Source: Hormiphora californensis
Taxonomy: Eukaryota > Ctenophora > Tentaculata > Cydippida > Pleurobrachiidae
Direction of reading: 5' to 3'
Length of the DNA stretch: 64,000 nucleotides
Assembly: GCA_020137815.1 (NCBI GenBank)
Contig: CM035356.1
Location: forward strand, 5,490,145 to 5,554,144
The notes under the pieces were generated by a model. That model saw nothing but the letters and a program-made list of their open reading frames with translations. It was not told where the DNA came from and ran no database searches. This document shows, piece after piece, positions 26,046 to 39,900 of this stretch. Every line of letters starts with the position of its first letter. Positions within the stretch are counted from its first letter, which is position 1. The translations under genes and the position numbers were made by a program.

Positions 26046-29000
26046 ATGAATAGTACACCCCGACTCTGGGAGAAGCCCCTGCCCCTGCAGCGTCAAAACT
26101 CCAACAAGAATGACTTTATTGATTCTGATTTCATTACCAAACTTAGAGGACTGCCCAATTTGCTGCCCGAAGGATTGGAATGGGTTGACTACTTGCCCTC
26201 TATGGCCAAAGCAGCAGCCGCTTTTTACCATCGGAACTTCATGAGTGGCACAGGTACTAATATTGGTGACATATAGACACCTGTGTGTGAGCTCAATCTT
26301 GGTCGCGCCAGGTGTCTATGTCACCAAGTACTAATAACGTTTGGACGATATAGTACTGCTTGGCTGCTTGCACTTTATTTATATGTGCTATAACACCGGT
26401 GTGTATCTGTATATCGCGCCCCACGCGGGGCGTGATATGCACGCATATCGGCTCCTTGCGGAGCAAGGAGACGATATGCAATATATCGCCCCGAACGTAG
26501 TGAGGGCGATATATTTGATACACATAAGGTGTTATAGCATATAACGCCCACTGCAAGCAAGGAGAGAACAACACTAATCCCCTTTCAAGTTTTTAAACTC
26601 AATTTGACAAACTATTCAACATCATCAAAGTTTCACAGTTTAACAACAAATAATGACACAGCGAGAGAGAGGTAACACAACTCATGTCAACCCTTCAAAT
26701 ATGTTCCCTTTTCAACTCCAGACATGTCTATACATGTCTAGACACTCACACACACACAAGCGAACTATTGGGTGCTAATTAAATAGAGAGAGATAACGAT
26801 TACCAATGTCTCTCTTGTCTCTCTCTCTTGTCGCCATTCTGCCGCCCCTTGTTGTGTCAATCTCTCTCTATTTGCAACAGTGTGTACACACAAACAAAAG
26901 AAAGAGTTTTCACACCTTTTTGGGCGAATTCTTGCGTGTAATAAACTGCACTTTTATAGCGGGAGTTATGAGATTTATCACTTCGGGTTCAGTCATATCA
27001 GCCCGCTACCGCGCGGGTGTTATTTCTCCAAAAAATGCGCAGTGGGCGTTATATGATTTTATATCAACTGGGATTAGGTCCCTGGTTTAGCTAGATTGAA
27101 GCTTTTAGGAGGGGTAATTGAACAATAATGAAGAACTTAATAATGACTGATAGAGAGATGAAGAACTGTCAAAAAAGCGAGTTATAAATAGTCAAGGAAC
27201 GAATTGTACTTATTGATTCTGTTGAACGAATTGTAGATAGTTATATAGATGCAGTATCTAGCGAATATAATATCAAAAGTGCTTTATCATTCTCTGTCAG
27301 TTTAAGATATAATTTTAGCCACAGATTTTAAATTTAATCAATGATATAAAGCATCAATCTTGATAGCAGCCACACCCACCCGCCCTTTCTTTCACCAAAG
27401 CAACTTTCAGTTAAAAGGGTTTAAATCTAAAAAGTCTAACGAGATAATCATAAATGGTTGTCGGACGTCGGTTGAACTGACAGAAGTTATAAATCGATAT
27501 TTTTTGAAAAGCGATCTATAGCGATAGATCATTATAATGATAACTATTATCCCTGTCAGATAAGGTTCCAGAACAGTTTGAAGAATACATCTCGTGGCGT
27601 CTCTCAGCGAGCCCCGCCCACCTTATTCTTATGATAGGTAAATATATAGCACTTGATATCTTGGTCTTCAACCTCAGTTTCAAGCTACTTGAATTCGAAA
27701 GCCAATACTTATATTAGCTAATTACACTTAACTTAACTTCTACTAAGTTAAAATTAAACCCTGACAATGTTACAGGGTGTAGTAGTGGTGGTGGCGATGG
27801 TGACGATACAATCAGGGTGCCCCACAAGGGTGGGAGTGTTTCTATAATTGGTATGATGATCAGCGAGAGCTTCCAGGTGCGTACTATTACCTTCCACCTA
27901 ATTTAAATAGTAATTGACACCTAATTACTATACTATCCTATCACCTTATTGATACCTAATTGACCTAAATTTGAAGGGGCTGGAGCTATAGGAAACATAT
28001 CAGAAAATTGAGCCTGGGGCATTTTGTATGGGTTTTTGGCCTACAATACAGTCCTCTGTTTGACCATCAATAACACAGGCAACTGCACCCTGTAAAGCAA
28101 ACCAACCAGACCTGAATTAAGATACGTACTGCCCCTAAGGGTAATATATAGTAGATCGAGTAGTCTTGATAAGTCTCAACAAAATGGACTGAGTGTGAAG
28201 TATTGCACCCCAGCCCCTTTTTATATCTCACCATGTCCCCCTCACGTGAGCGTGGTATGCCCCCCCCCAGTTAATAGTTAAGCTGTCTTGAATACGAGCT
28301 CAATAATGCCAGACAAGTTAGGGGAAGTGTTTAAAATTTGGGGGTGATAACATAATGTCTCATGCTATCGAATCCCCCTATTGGCTTGTAGAACTTACAT
28401 GTGTCAGACACTCCGTCATGTATCTATCATTCTATCAGCTAGGTGGGTATATATTTATGAAATAAATTTACAAAAACAAACAAGGAAGTTTAGTTCAACA
28501 GTTTACACATGTTTCAATACAAAACAAATTGTATTTCATCAGAACTGAATCACACTTGTCCCGTTCCAGGTTTCTTGCTTGCTCCTTCATAAAGCCATCC
28601 AATCAGAGATTGTATTTCTTGTGATGTCTGCAACTACCCATGATCTCGCTTCTCCGATTTAGGAGTTGGTGGTTCCTGGACTCCATCAAAATCTCCATCT
28701 TTTCGGTAGTGCACAGGTCACAGAACCGGTCCCCAATTCTGTACGGTCTTCCCTTTTTCCTCACTTTCCAAGTGATCCCGAATGTGACCCCCTTGTCTTT
28801 CAACTCCCACACCTTTTCAGACAGCCTTGTAGATGTTCTTTTTTCGGGGTTGTTGAATGTGTGCTTGTGCTGGCTGAATCGGGTTTTAAATGAGTTCCCT
28901 GTTAACCTGATGTAGAGAAATTTCTGGTTGCAGTTGGTCTTCAGTTGAGCTTCGTATACCAATGATTCGGTGAGGCACTTTCCATCCAATGGACAACTTC

Positions 29001-32000
29001 CCTTGTCCTTACAGTTGCATAATTTATCAGGCACATCCGTTGGTTTCGGGCCCCCATGTGTTAGTTTTTTATTGTGGGCCTTTATCCTCGATTCCATGTT
29101 TTTCATGCAACTGTATGATACCTTGAGAGTGTTTTTGTTGAAGATCTGGCTGTAAATGTGTCCTGCTGGAAAGTGTCTTGCCACTAAACCAAGAAACTTT
29201 CGTCCCAGGTCCGTTTCAACATCCACAGAAAATGGTGGGTTAAACCATATTACCCTTCGCCGTCCTTTCCTTTTCCTTTTCCCTTTTCTCGCAACGTCTT
29301 TATATTCTGTTGAGAAGCCCTTGTAACCACTCTGCTCCAAAGCTCCTTGGTAGTGATATCGTGCCGCTTGGAAAGCACTTGGACTGGATGACAATCGTCT
29401 TATGCGATCCATTACCATGTCAGGGATGTTCTTCAGCACAGTTGGCGGATGGTTGGATGAGCTATGAACATAATTCGAGGTTTTTCCATCCTTTCGAAAT
29501 GGCATGAATGTACCATCATTTCTCATCGTGGTGTCAAGAAAGTTGATGTACTCTGATGGCATTGATACCTCGATTTTCAACCCTTCCTCCTGGAAGATTG
29601 ATATTAAATCTTTCCTGATCCTCTCCATTTTGGGTCCGTTTGGCTCTTCCACGATGATCAACCCATCATCCCTGTACCTAATACTACTTGTATTATAGTT
29701 ATCATGTCAAGTACTGTAAAAGCTGATACCGCGGGTGAAAATTATCGCACCGCAAAATAACCACTTTTACAGTACAAATAAGATTTTGGATGCAATTTAA
29801 CTAGCTAACACCCTCCCATGTTCCCATACCAAATTAAACTTGGTCGATTAAACAATTAAAGAGATTCAATAAAAATTTTTTCGGTGTGGGCCCTGGACAG
29901 CCTGCATGCTATAAATTAAGGGTATAATAAACGCTCTTGTAATACACTATTTACCAACCACTAAAATCTACTAAATCCACGTTACCATGGTAACCAATAA
30001 ATCTGCGTTACCATAGTAACCACTAAATCCCGACTGATATATATCTGCAGGTAACTAACCAGGGGAAGAGTATGCCGGCGCTAACCATAGGAGGGCTGGC
30101 TATATCAGAAGAATGGCGAGGCAGGGGTCTCGTTATAAATCTGGTGAAACGAGGAGCAGGGCGGGTGAACGGTGAACACATGCACTTGTTCAATTTGAAG
30201 AAGGACAGAAGGTTGTTTCCCTGTGCCGAGTTGGCAGTGTGGTGGTATCCAGTGAAGCCAGAGACAGCAACCAAGATGACACTCTTCAAGGTAAACACAC
30301 ACACACACACACACACACACATACCCGGCCTTTATTGGGTATTGAACTATGAAATGCCCTCTTTTTTCTCCCTCCTGTGTTGTACTCTCTCACGATATCG
30401 CACACGCTACGTCTAAGCGACCCAACTCTCTTCAAAGAAGCTGCCCAAAATATTTGCTGTTCTTCTTGGCATACGCTGCAGTCCCAATATTATATGGTTG
30501 CCGTCAAAATGTGGGGGGTTTTGGGCGTATGCCAACTTATTGGCCAGTTAATTAAAGATTGAAGAGCCGCTTCCAAGAATCCCACCCAAAACCAAAGAAC
30601 TAAACTTTAATACATCTAGGTTGCCTAGCTTTGAAAATCAAAGGGGATGAAATTGAATAAAGTATATCTGGCATTTTCATGGCCGGTTTTACTAAAAGCT
30701 CATTCCCTCAAGGTAACACCGGAGCCAACAGAAGAGCGTATTATAGAGCTGACGGAGAGGATTGGTGAGGGTGAGGGTGTTCTAAGATGTCGCCCCATGG
30801 GGTGTGGAGATGTGGAAATTGTCAAGGGAATGCTCCATAAGGAATCAATCAAATACTCCCTGGCAAGAATCTGGACTAGTGACCACGTTTCAAAGTAAGA
30901 ACAATGTACTTGATCTGGAACTAGAAACTGCTTACACCTAAGACATAGTAAACAGCTGCTCTCTCCTTGCTAAAGTATCGATCTCTCTAAACCTGCTCTC
31001 TCTCTCTCCTTGTTAAAGTAACGATCTCAATAAACCTGCTCTCTCCTTGTTAAAGTAACGATCTCACACGGGATAAGCTATGAATTGTAAGCTTTCTACG
31101 CAACAAAGGCGCTACTTTATATAATAGTTGTCGGAAAGGTGTAACATATAACAAAGGGTGTGATAGATCACTAATGTGTTAGACAAAGGCAGGATGGATT
31201 CCAAAAAAGATACACATGAACAAAGGCAGTATAGTTTCAAAGATAGATTAACACGGGAACAAAGGCGATGGTTTCAAAGAAAGAGATATAGAAAGAAAGA
31301 TATCCAACAACAGAAAAATATATGTTGACAGAAATTTTCTGAGAAAAAAAGAAGAAGATTCTAGTGAATTCGCTAGACCAGAACATCGCATGCTAATTGA
31401 CAGATGGTGAAAGCTCTAAACTACTGTCGACAATTGAAACGCAACACTATATTCTACTTCAGTCTCTCTTCTTTCTAAAATCTCGGCTATTAAGACAATT
31501 CAAACTAGATTGCCAAATACCATTTAAGATTATAAGCTAAGCATCGCTATCTCACTCTCCTATCTATCTATATCTCTCCATCTCTTTCTTCACTCTTACC
31601 CTAATTTCTCGACCCTTCTCGTCTAATTTGCTCTCCTCCCTCTCATGTCCCTTGTATTCCTACCCGGTCCCAGTGAGAGTCTGAGTGAGAGTCTACCTAG
31701 CCCCAGATTCTTTACCCACAGCCCTAGTTACACTCTCTCTTCAAGAGTCTACCTTTATAGTAGTAGTCAACAATCAACATTCGGGGCCTGGCAAGGCCCC
31801 CCGACCCGAATATAACCCAAACTCAACCCATCCCCCCTAAAACATCCCCCCTAAAACTAAAACAACGGGGCCGAGCCGACAGGCCCTTAATACCAGATGA
31901 AAAAAAAACCATAAACCATAGATATTTTTAGAGTGAAAGTTTTGAAGCCCCCTGAAGTAGTAGAGAGGTGTTCTATGGCTCGTTGGAAAGGTCTCGAGGT

Positions 32001-34505
32001 CCCGCGACGTATAGGGGGTGTGGCGATGGCCATACCCAAACCTATAAGGGGTAGGACGCGAAAAACAGTCAAAATAAGGGGTATGCTGAACTCGGTAATT
32101 AGAAGGAGTAGAAAGGTGTTCTAGGGTGCGTTCGAAAGCTCTCGAGGTACTGAAGTAATTGGAATGTAATTGGAAGTAATTACATGTAATTAAAATGTAA
32201 TTACATGTAATTAAAGGGTAATTACATGTAATTAAAAGGTCTAAATGACCCCAAATGACAATTCAGACATATTTTGACGTATTTGGAGGCCCTGAGACCA
32301 GCGGGTGGCCAAATTTAATCCGGTTTCGGGTCGGCTGACGTAAAAACTCCGCGTTTTGGTCGAGGTATATAACAATGCCGCTAGGATCATGCGAATTTGT
32401 AAGCTGATGATGTGTGCCAATAACAATATATACGGAGTCTCCGCCGTGCAACTCATTAAATGTAGGGGGGTCAAAGATTTTATGCCAATTAAGAGACAGA
32501 GAGAGAGGAAATGAAGGAGAGACAAGGTGAGACAAGGAGAAAAGGTTGACAGCAATTATAGAGACTAGTACTGCAGGTAATATATTGAGACAGTCTGACA
32601 ATATTCGGTCTAGCCTGTCATGGCCATCATTTGACCAAAAGGCGACGGACCAATTGTTCTCTCTACACTCCCAAGAAAATTATTGTTTTTTCCAGAAAGT
32701 AAGCGAGAATACTCAGTGACTGCAGTGAGCAATGAGCATTGCTCAACCCTGTCAGGCCAATGCTCTGACAGGCTCAACCCCCACAGTGGGAGCTGCCGTG
32801 GCACCGTGGTGCATGCTTTTCGAGCCGTAAAACACTTTATGTCAGCGTACCCCCCCTTCACCTTCTCACTTCGTTCATTAATGGGCAAAATCGTAATTTA
32901 AATGGTAATTTGTCAGGTCATTCACCCTAAAAACTTGGATAGAAAGTACCCTGCACCTGTTATAGCTCCAGGGTTAGAATTCACTACATTTGGAAAATGT
33001 AATGCAGTCGGAAATTAATAGTTCAATATAGGTCAAAAATCTCGGAGAGAAATCTTGCACTGAAATAATTCAGAAAACTGCAACCAAAGTGACAGCTCTT
33101 CTCGGTTTTTATTGAGTTCTCGGACCGAGAATCTAGATGTTTGAGGAGTGATCTCTCCTGCAATATTTGTGCCTAGTCTGAGACGAATCCAGAACCTTCC
33201 CTCAAATAACCCCCTCACTTCCCCATATATAATGGTTGCTACCCCTCCCCTCCCCAATGGTTGTTACTCCTCCCAAAGTATCCCCCCAATTTACCATAGT
33301 AACCAAACTCCCCCAGATGGTTGTTACCCCGGGGAGACGTGTTCCACTCCTACATTGTGAGAGACATCTACACTGGGGAGGATGCCGACTTCTTTAGCTT
33401 TCACGTCGTATCCTATAGGACAAGTACGTTTCTAACCCCCATGATCTACCCTTTAAGACCCCGAAAGCCGAGCTTTCATCAGGCCCACTCTCTCGCTCAA
33501 AATCTGGGACACAACTACCTAAACAAGATTATATTCTTCGCTCAAAGTCTCGGATACACATTTTATTAACTAGATTTTATTCTTCTACAGGTGGAGTGGT
33601 GGTGAGAGTTGCGATACCTGGATATCTGACCAGCGATAAAACCAGGAAGATTGATATGGTGCGATATATCCTAAAGGTAAATCAATTTGACAGGTACTCT
33701 ATCACTCACTGCTTGAAGATACTTCAACTTGGCAGAAATATTTGTTGAATTTTTCCCTGCCCGGGTGAATACCGAAGGCATAACCTTTCTTCGGCGATAT
33801 GATAGAACATAATGATTAATACAAATAATATTGCGAAAACTATTTTACAGGCACTACGATACTGCAGTGCACAATAAAAAACCACATTATATATCTCCTC
33901 TCCCCTGCACACAGCTTATAGCAAAGAAAATGAGATTTGCAGCTAGCTCTATCTCTCTATCCCTATTTCGTTCTATCTCACAGCCTCTTTCGATGTGTGT
34001 ATCTCCTTCTTCACCGTATCTGGTTTTTCTGCCGAAAACTTGCACCTAAATGACTTTACTGTACGCAAAAAAAACGGGGGGCACTAATTCTACAGCTATC
34101 AATCGAAGTGTAGGTACTACCCACCCTTCGATTGTCGATTGATATCTGGGACCTCGATATCTGGGACCTCGATTGTCGATTGATAGCTGGGTAGTCGAGA
34201 AGAATATTGAACGGTCAGTGACCACTCTTGATGTACTTACGTAGAGTGCAGAGACGGCCTCGAAGAAGAAGAACGTAGGTAGGAGTGACAGGTCACAGAG
34301 ATTTGTGAAGCTAGGGTACTTTTAGCCGACTATATTTTCAATTGCTCGGTCACATATATCTCATCACACGCGGTGGAGCCTAAGTTAGGGTACACAGCGC
34401 GACATGATTAATCAAATTAGATCTTCGCAGTGATCATGTGGGACATAAATTAAAGATCTTTGGCAAACTGGAGAAAGATTCACCAAAATGTATCAAACTT
34501 ATACA

Positions 34506-34540
<35 letters not shown>

Positions 34541-34541
34541 T

Positions 34542-34583
<42 letters not shown>

Positions 34584-36557
34584 AGGGCAAAACTTTCTCG
34601 TAATTTATACTGTTCATTGAACGGTGTGTTAAAATCCTGCCCGGTATTCGCCAAGTAAGATTCCTTCTCCTCCTTAAGAATTAACACCACCCAGCCCTTC
34701 ATGCTCTCTCCTAGTTAAAGTAACAATCTTACTCAGCCTTCTTGTGCCTCTTTCCTCTATCTTCCAGTTCTCTCTCCTAGTTAAAGTAACAATCTCACTT
34801 CCCTTTGTAAGAGAGTGTAAATAGGGCATGGTAAAGAGCAACAGATACTGTCAGACAGCAAGATCTTGCCAAGTTTATAAAGAGAGTAGAGAAATTAACA
34901 GTTTTACGATCAAACAATCTATAAGTATATTTAAAATAAACTGAGGTTCATTTGTAGTTGCACAGAATTTATTGAACGGGTCTTTAAAACCAACAGTCAG
35001 AATTGAGAAGTTATAGCTAGTAAATTATGTGCATATAATAACGTGTTGCTAGTAAATTATGTGCATATAATACACAGTGGTCATGTTTCTGACAGTTAGT
35101 CAGGTCATGTGATCCCCACCGAATCGAGAATTGCTAATCAGGCTTAGTGGGGAAGAATCACGTATCACAGTCGCTAATGAGAGATGTGTATCGAAAAAGC
35201 GACATGTGATTCGAGAGCACTTGGCTAAAGAGGCCACTTGTTAATGAGCTTCGGATCTCATGACCAATCGTCATCGTCATCCCTCATTAGCGGCTGTGTT
35301 ACGTGATTCTCCACCACTAAGCCTGATTAGCAATTCTGAATAACTTATACGATTCGATGGGGATCACATGACCTGACTAACTGTCAGAAACATGACCACT
35401 GTGTGCCTTGTGATTGTCCGTTTTGGCTTTTCTTGGTCGCACTTGAAAGAAAATCGATAGCCAAAGACAATTGCCTGACTTCTGGAACGAATTATCATGT
35501 TTTTTGGAATGAATGACAATGTTCATTCCGATAAAAAAAATGAACTTTGAGCTAAAAGCCTGAAATTTTGTGGAACCTATTTATTTGTCCCATAGAACAG
35601 CTGTGTAGAATTTTAGAGTTCTACGATATCTGGAACTATGCTAGTCTAGGGGGGACATTTTTTTTGCCCAACACGTTATATAATCTCTCTTATGGCAAGA
35701 TTGGGGAAGACAAGATTGGGAAAGACAAGATTGGGAACTGCAGATCAAGTAAAAGAGAGATTTTTATAAACTCATTTTATGAATATCTTTATAGCGACTA
35801 AGTGTACTGCACTTTGTCTATTCAAGACAATTATCACGTCTAATAGACACACATAATATGGAGAGATGACACATTTTTTAAGGTCCTTAAGAAGCTTTCA
35901 ACACAAGTCGCCAACAAGTGGGCCTAGATGGAACTTTGAACATTCCATCACGCTGATCTAGTTGCTTCAATACTAAAAGGTAGGTATAATGGCAATATTT
36001 CGTGCACAAATTTTGTTATAACATAGAAGGAGTAGGAAGTGGGCCCTCTCCGAGCTAAGAGAGCGGCTATATATTTTTACAATGACAAGTTAACATCCTG
36101 CCTGCTACCTCTAAATTCTCTCACCATGTCCTCTCTCTATGATCTGCTCTCTCCTAGTTAAAGTAACTATCTCACCTCTCTCCCCTTCTCTAGGCTCTCC
36201 ACGTTTCTGGTTCGTATGAGTGTTTTAAATGTACTACTGCATTCTACACAGTACAGGGCCAGAGGGGGGGGGGGGTTAAACCTAAAATCTAGGGTTGGGT
36301 ATCGATGGTAATATTTATGGTAATATTTATGGTTGAACCTTGGTATCGAAGACATCTCACCCCCCCCCCTTTAGATTTGTGCGTGAGGGGCGCGCAAATG
36401 GCAGTCTAGCTTGGCAAAGTTTTGTATCGACGAATGACCTGCGAGCTCTATATAAAATGAGGCTATTTACCTGATCCTATGACGTAATCTATGTCGGTAT
36501 TATGCGATGTTTATGTCAAACTTGATATGATGAGAGAGACAAAGAAAGAGAGGGAGA

Positions 36558-36645
<88 letters not shown>

Positions 36646-36647
36646 GA

Positions 36648-36700
<53 letters not shown>

Positions 36701-36850
36701 AGAGAGAGAGAGATAGAGATAGAGATAGAGATAGAGATAGAGAGAGAGAGATACAACAATACATTGCATGGATGAATACAGATCAGTAAGCTGTATATAA
36801 AGGGCGGCTTTACATGTAACTGCACTGATTTGATGAATGTTCTCTCTCTC

Positions 36851-36940
<90 letters not shown>

Positions 36941-39900
36941 TCTTCTTCTACACAATCATCACCGACATGTGTATATTAACAACAACATTACCCATGAGCT
37001 ACATGGGTACGGAATTTTACTCAACAACTCAGAGAAACTCAGAGTGGGAGATGAATAGGAGAACCGCGTGGTGGCCGGGCGTTATGCCTCCTGCCGGTAT
37101 GCCCACCAGTGGTGGGCAAACAAGTCAGCACCCAACGGAAAAATAGATTATAAAATTGGTACAGCGACTGCTTTATTGTTGATTAAAGTGTAGGAACCGG
37201 CGATAATATCGAATCGAATAGAAAGATCGAGAGATCGGATCGAATCGAATCGAATCGAGTAGTTTTTTGAGCCCAAAGATCGAATCGAGATCGAATCGAG
37301 ATTTTTTGATCCCCCAAAGATCGAATCGAGATCGAATCGAGATTTTTTGAACCCTCAAAGATCGAATCGAATCGAATCGAAATTTTTTGAACGCTCAAAG
37401 ATCGAATCGAGATCGAATCGAAAGTTTTTGATCGCACAAAGATCGAATCGAGATCGAATCGATATTTTTTGATCCCCCAAAGATCGAATCGAGATCGAAT
37501 CGACATTTTTTGAAAACCGAAAGATCGAATCGAAATCGAATCGAGATTTTTTGAACCCTCAAAGATCGAATCGAGATCGAATCGAGATTTTTTGAAAACC
37601 GAAAGATCGAATCGAGATCGAATCGAAAGTTTTTGAACCCTCAAAGATCGAATCGAGATCGAATCGAAATTTTTTGAAATCTCAAAGATCGAATCGAGAT
37701 CGAATCGAAAGTTTTTGAACCCTAAAAGATCGAATCGAGATCGAATCGAAAAATTTTGGTCGTCCAAAAAAAGATCGAGATCGAATCGAGAAAAAAATAT
37801 CCGGTATCGCCGGTTCCTATTAAAGTGTAAGCGAAACAACAACGAACTGGCTGTGCGTCCCGCAACGTTGCGCATGTGAATCTCTCCGGTGAGATCGTTA
37901 TGCGCAACGAATGCGCGACGCACAGCCTGTTGCTGTTATTTCAGTATTTCGCTTTAGGGATACGTTTAGATACCAACAATTTTGATATAATACAATATGC
38001 CAATGCCCAATAATTCAACGGTGTAAGAAACATAGCGATCCGTTAGATACTATCTAGCAGTAGAACTAGAACTAGAAGCACTATTATATAGAAGCAGTAT
38101 AATATCACATACTCTCTTAACACACAACCATGTCAAACACAATGGTAACATGTACTGTTTGCAGACAACTATAGTTATATCTCGCGATACAGCAACATTA
38201 GCAAAATCTTATTGAGACGCACTGACATCATCTGGTAGTTATCGGTACTGATACAACTGTCTCAGGCCTCTCTCTCTCTATCCTTCTTTCTCTCCATATC
38301 CTTCTCTCTTTCCCTCGCTATCTCTCTATCTCCTATAATTGACTTAAAGAAACTACCCCCATATCCATTTCTTCGAGCCTCTATATCAGATCCCTCTACC
38401 ATCTGTAACACCAAACTTTCAAATTCGCAGGAAATTTTGTCGAGTAAGGAAATTCAAATTCTCATTTCCTTGGCTTGTTTAGACTGTCTCGTACTTCAAC
38501 AAGTGTCTCAAATCTCAAAATATTACTATCTTTCCCCAGCAAATACTCTGGTTCTAAAAGTTTTAACAGTTTAACAAGATGAGAGAAAAAGAGAGGAGAG
38601 CTGAGAGAGAGAGATGATGTAATTCCAGACAGACAATAACTAAAAAGTATGGGAGGCGGGAGCTAAATAATTAAGTAGTCAGAATATTTAGTACAGGTTG
38701 ACTTGGTGCGAGCCCGATTCATCACGCGAAAGACAACCTGCCTAGCATGACGTTGTTATCACTGCGCTGGCAAGCGCAAAGGTTGCCATTCCCCCTCCCC
38801 CAAAAGCGCTGCCAGAAACGCAGTTATACGTTTTATGGGTGTTTGGCTAAAAAACCGGATTTCGAAAGGCTATAGCATCGCTCTCTTTCATCGGATTGAC
38901 TTGAAATTTGGAATGTATACCCGGCTTGGGGTCCTTTACTTAAGTTTAAAATTTCAAGTCTCTATCTCATCTGGGACGGAAGTTACAGACTGGTCCCATT
39001 TGCTGAAGATTCAGTGTAACGGACGCGCGCGTACGCGCGCGCATAGGAGAGACGCTTTTTCTGAGCACGGTTCTGAACAAACGGAAAGAGATAGAGACTT
39101 ATCGTTTTCACTAGCTTGTAGATCTACTCAATTATTGTGTTATTAGCGGGGTGAGGTTTTCAATCATCCCCAGGAACGTCCTACAGAACGTCTGAAAGTC
39201 GTCATTTTTCAGACTCTGACCGAACTTCTTTGAGCTCAATTTACACCCTTAAGACGGATTCTAATCGAAAAACGAAGACTATATCATGGAAAGAGAATTG
39301 TCTAAACTTTCAGAAACTATATTTCGAATTTTCAAAACTGCATGTATAAGGGTCTTAAAACGCGTCTGAAGTGTCATGACTGTTTAAAAATAGGTATGAC
39401 GATATGGGTTTTTTCGCCATAGCGATCTCAAATCGTATCCAATCGATCTCAAACTCGGTCAGTATCTTCATCTAGGTAATCCGGATGATATGACGTCGTA
39501 ATTATGACGTCATAACGTCGTGACGTCATTTTATGACGTCAAAATGACGTCAAAAATGAAATTTTCTCAATTTCGCGATTCAATCCTCTCTGTACCTGTT
39601 TTACTACATCTAAATGGATAAAAATCCCAAAAATGATGCAAATTATACCAAAACTAATTGAAATTAGTAGGCCGGAAAGGTTGCCCTATGATTTGAGCTA
39701 CCTTTGGCACCAGTACATTCCCTTTTGAAGATAGAGTAAGCATCTGCCATACCCTGTCTGTACCCCGTGAATGTTACGTTGACAAAGATAGCTCAAATCA
39801 TAGGGCAACCTTTCCGGCCTACTAATTTCAATTAGTTTTGGTATAATGTTCTAACCCTCCTTTACATTTGTAAAGGGGGTCGAGCTAGGCAAGCATGGCG

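Larger units (their letters stand above)
30957..36175 (+). repeat. Dispersed 28-bp repeat CTCTCTCCTNGTTAAAGTAAC
   Basis: Copies at 30957, 31000 and 31036 (tandem), 34702 and 34769, and 36150. Consensus is GCTCTCTCCTAGTTAAAGTAA then CRATCTCA. All are in introns of the NMT-like gene, in the same orientation as the gene. Function unknown. Confidence 0.7.

Noticed and set aside
33831-34049. Candidate missing NMT-like exon (segment with LIAKKM resembling LVLAKM)
   Set aside because: Acceptor phase does not match the preceding exon, and no donor follows in frame.
34214-34310. Minus-strand exon-like sequence (LCDLSLLPTFFFFEAVSALY followed by a GTAAGT donor)
   Set aside because: Good donor and coding look, but no partner exons on that strand were found; could belong to an unlinked or fossil receptor gene.
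37183-37923. 246-codon minus-strand frame with RSRFDL repeats
   Set aside because: Translation of the minisatellite inside a MITE with clear 8-bp target duplications; no independent coding sign.
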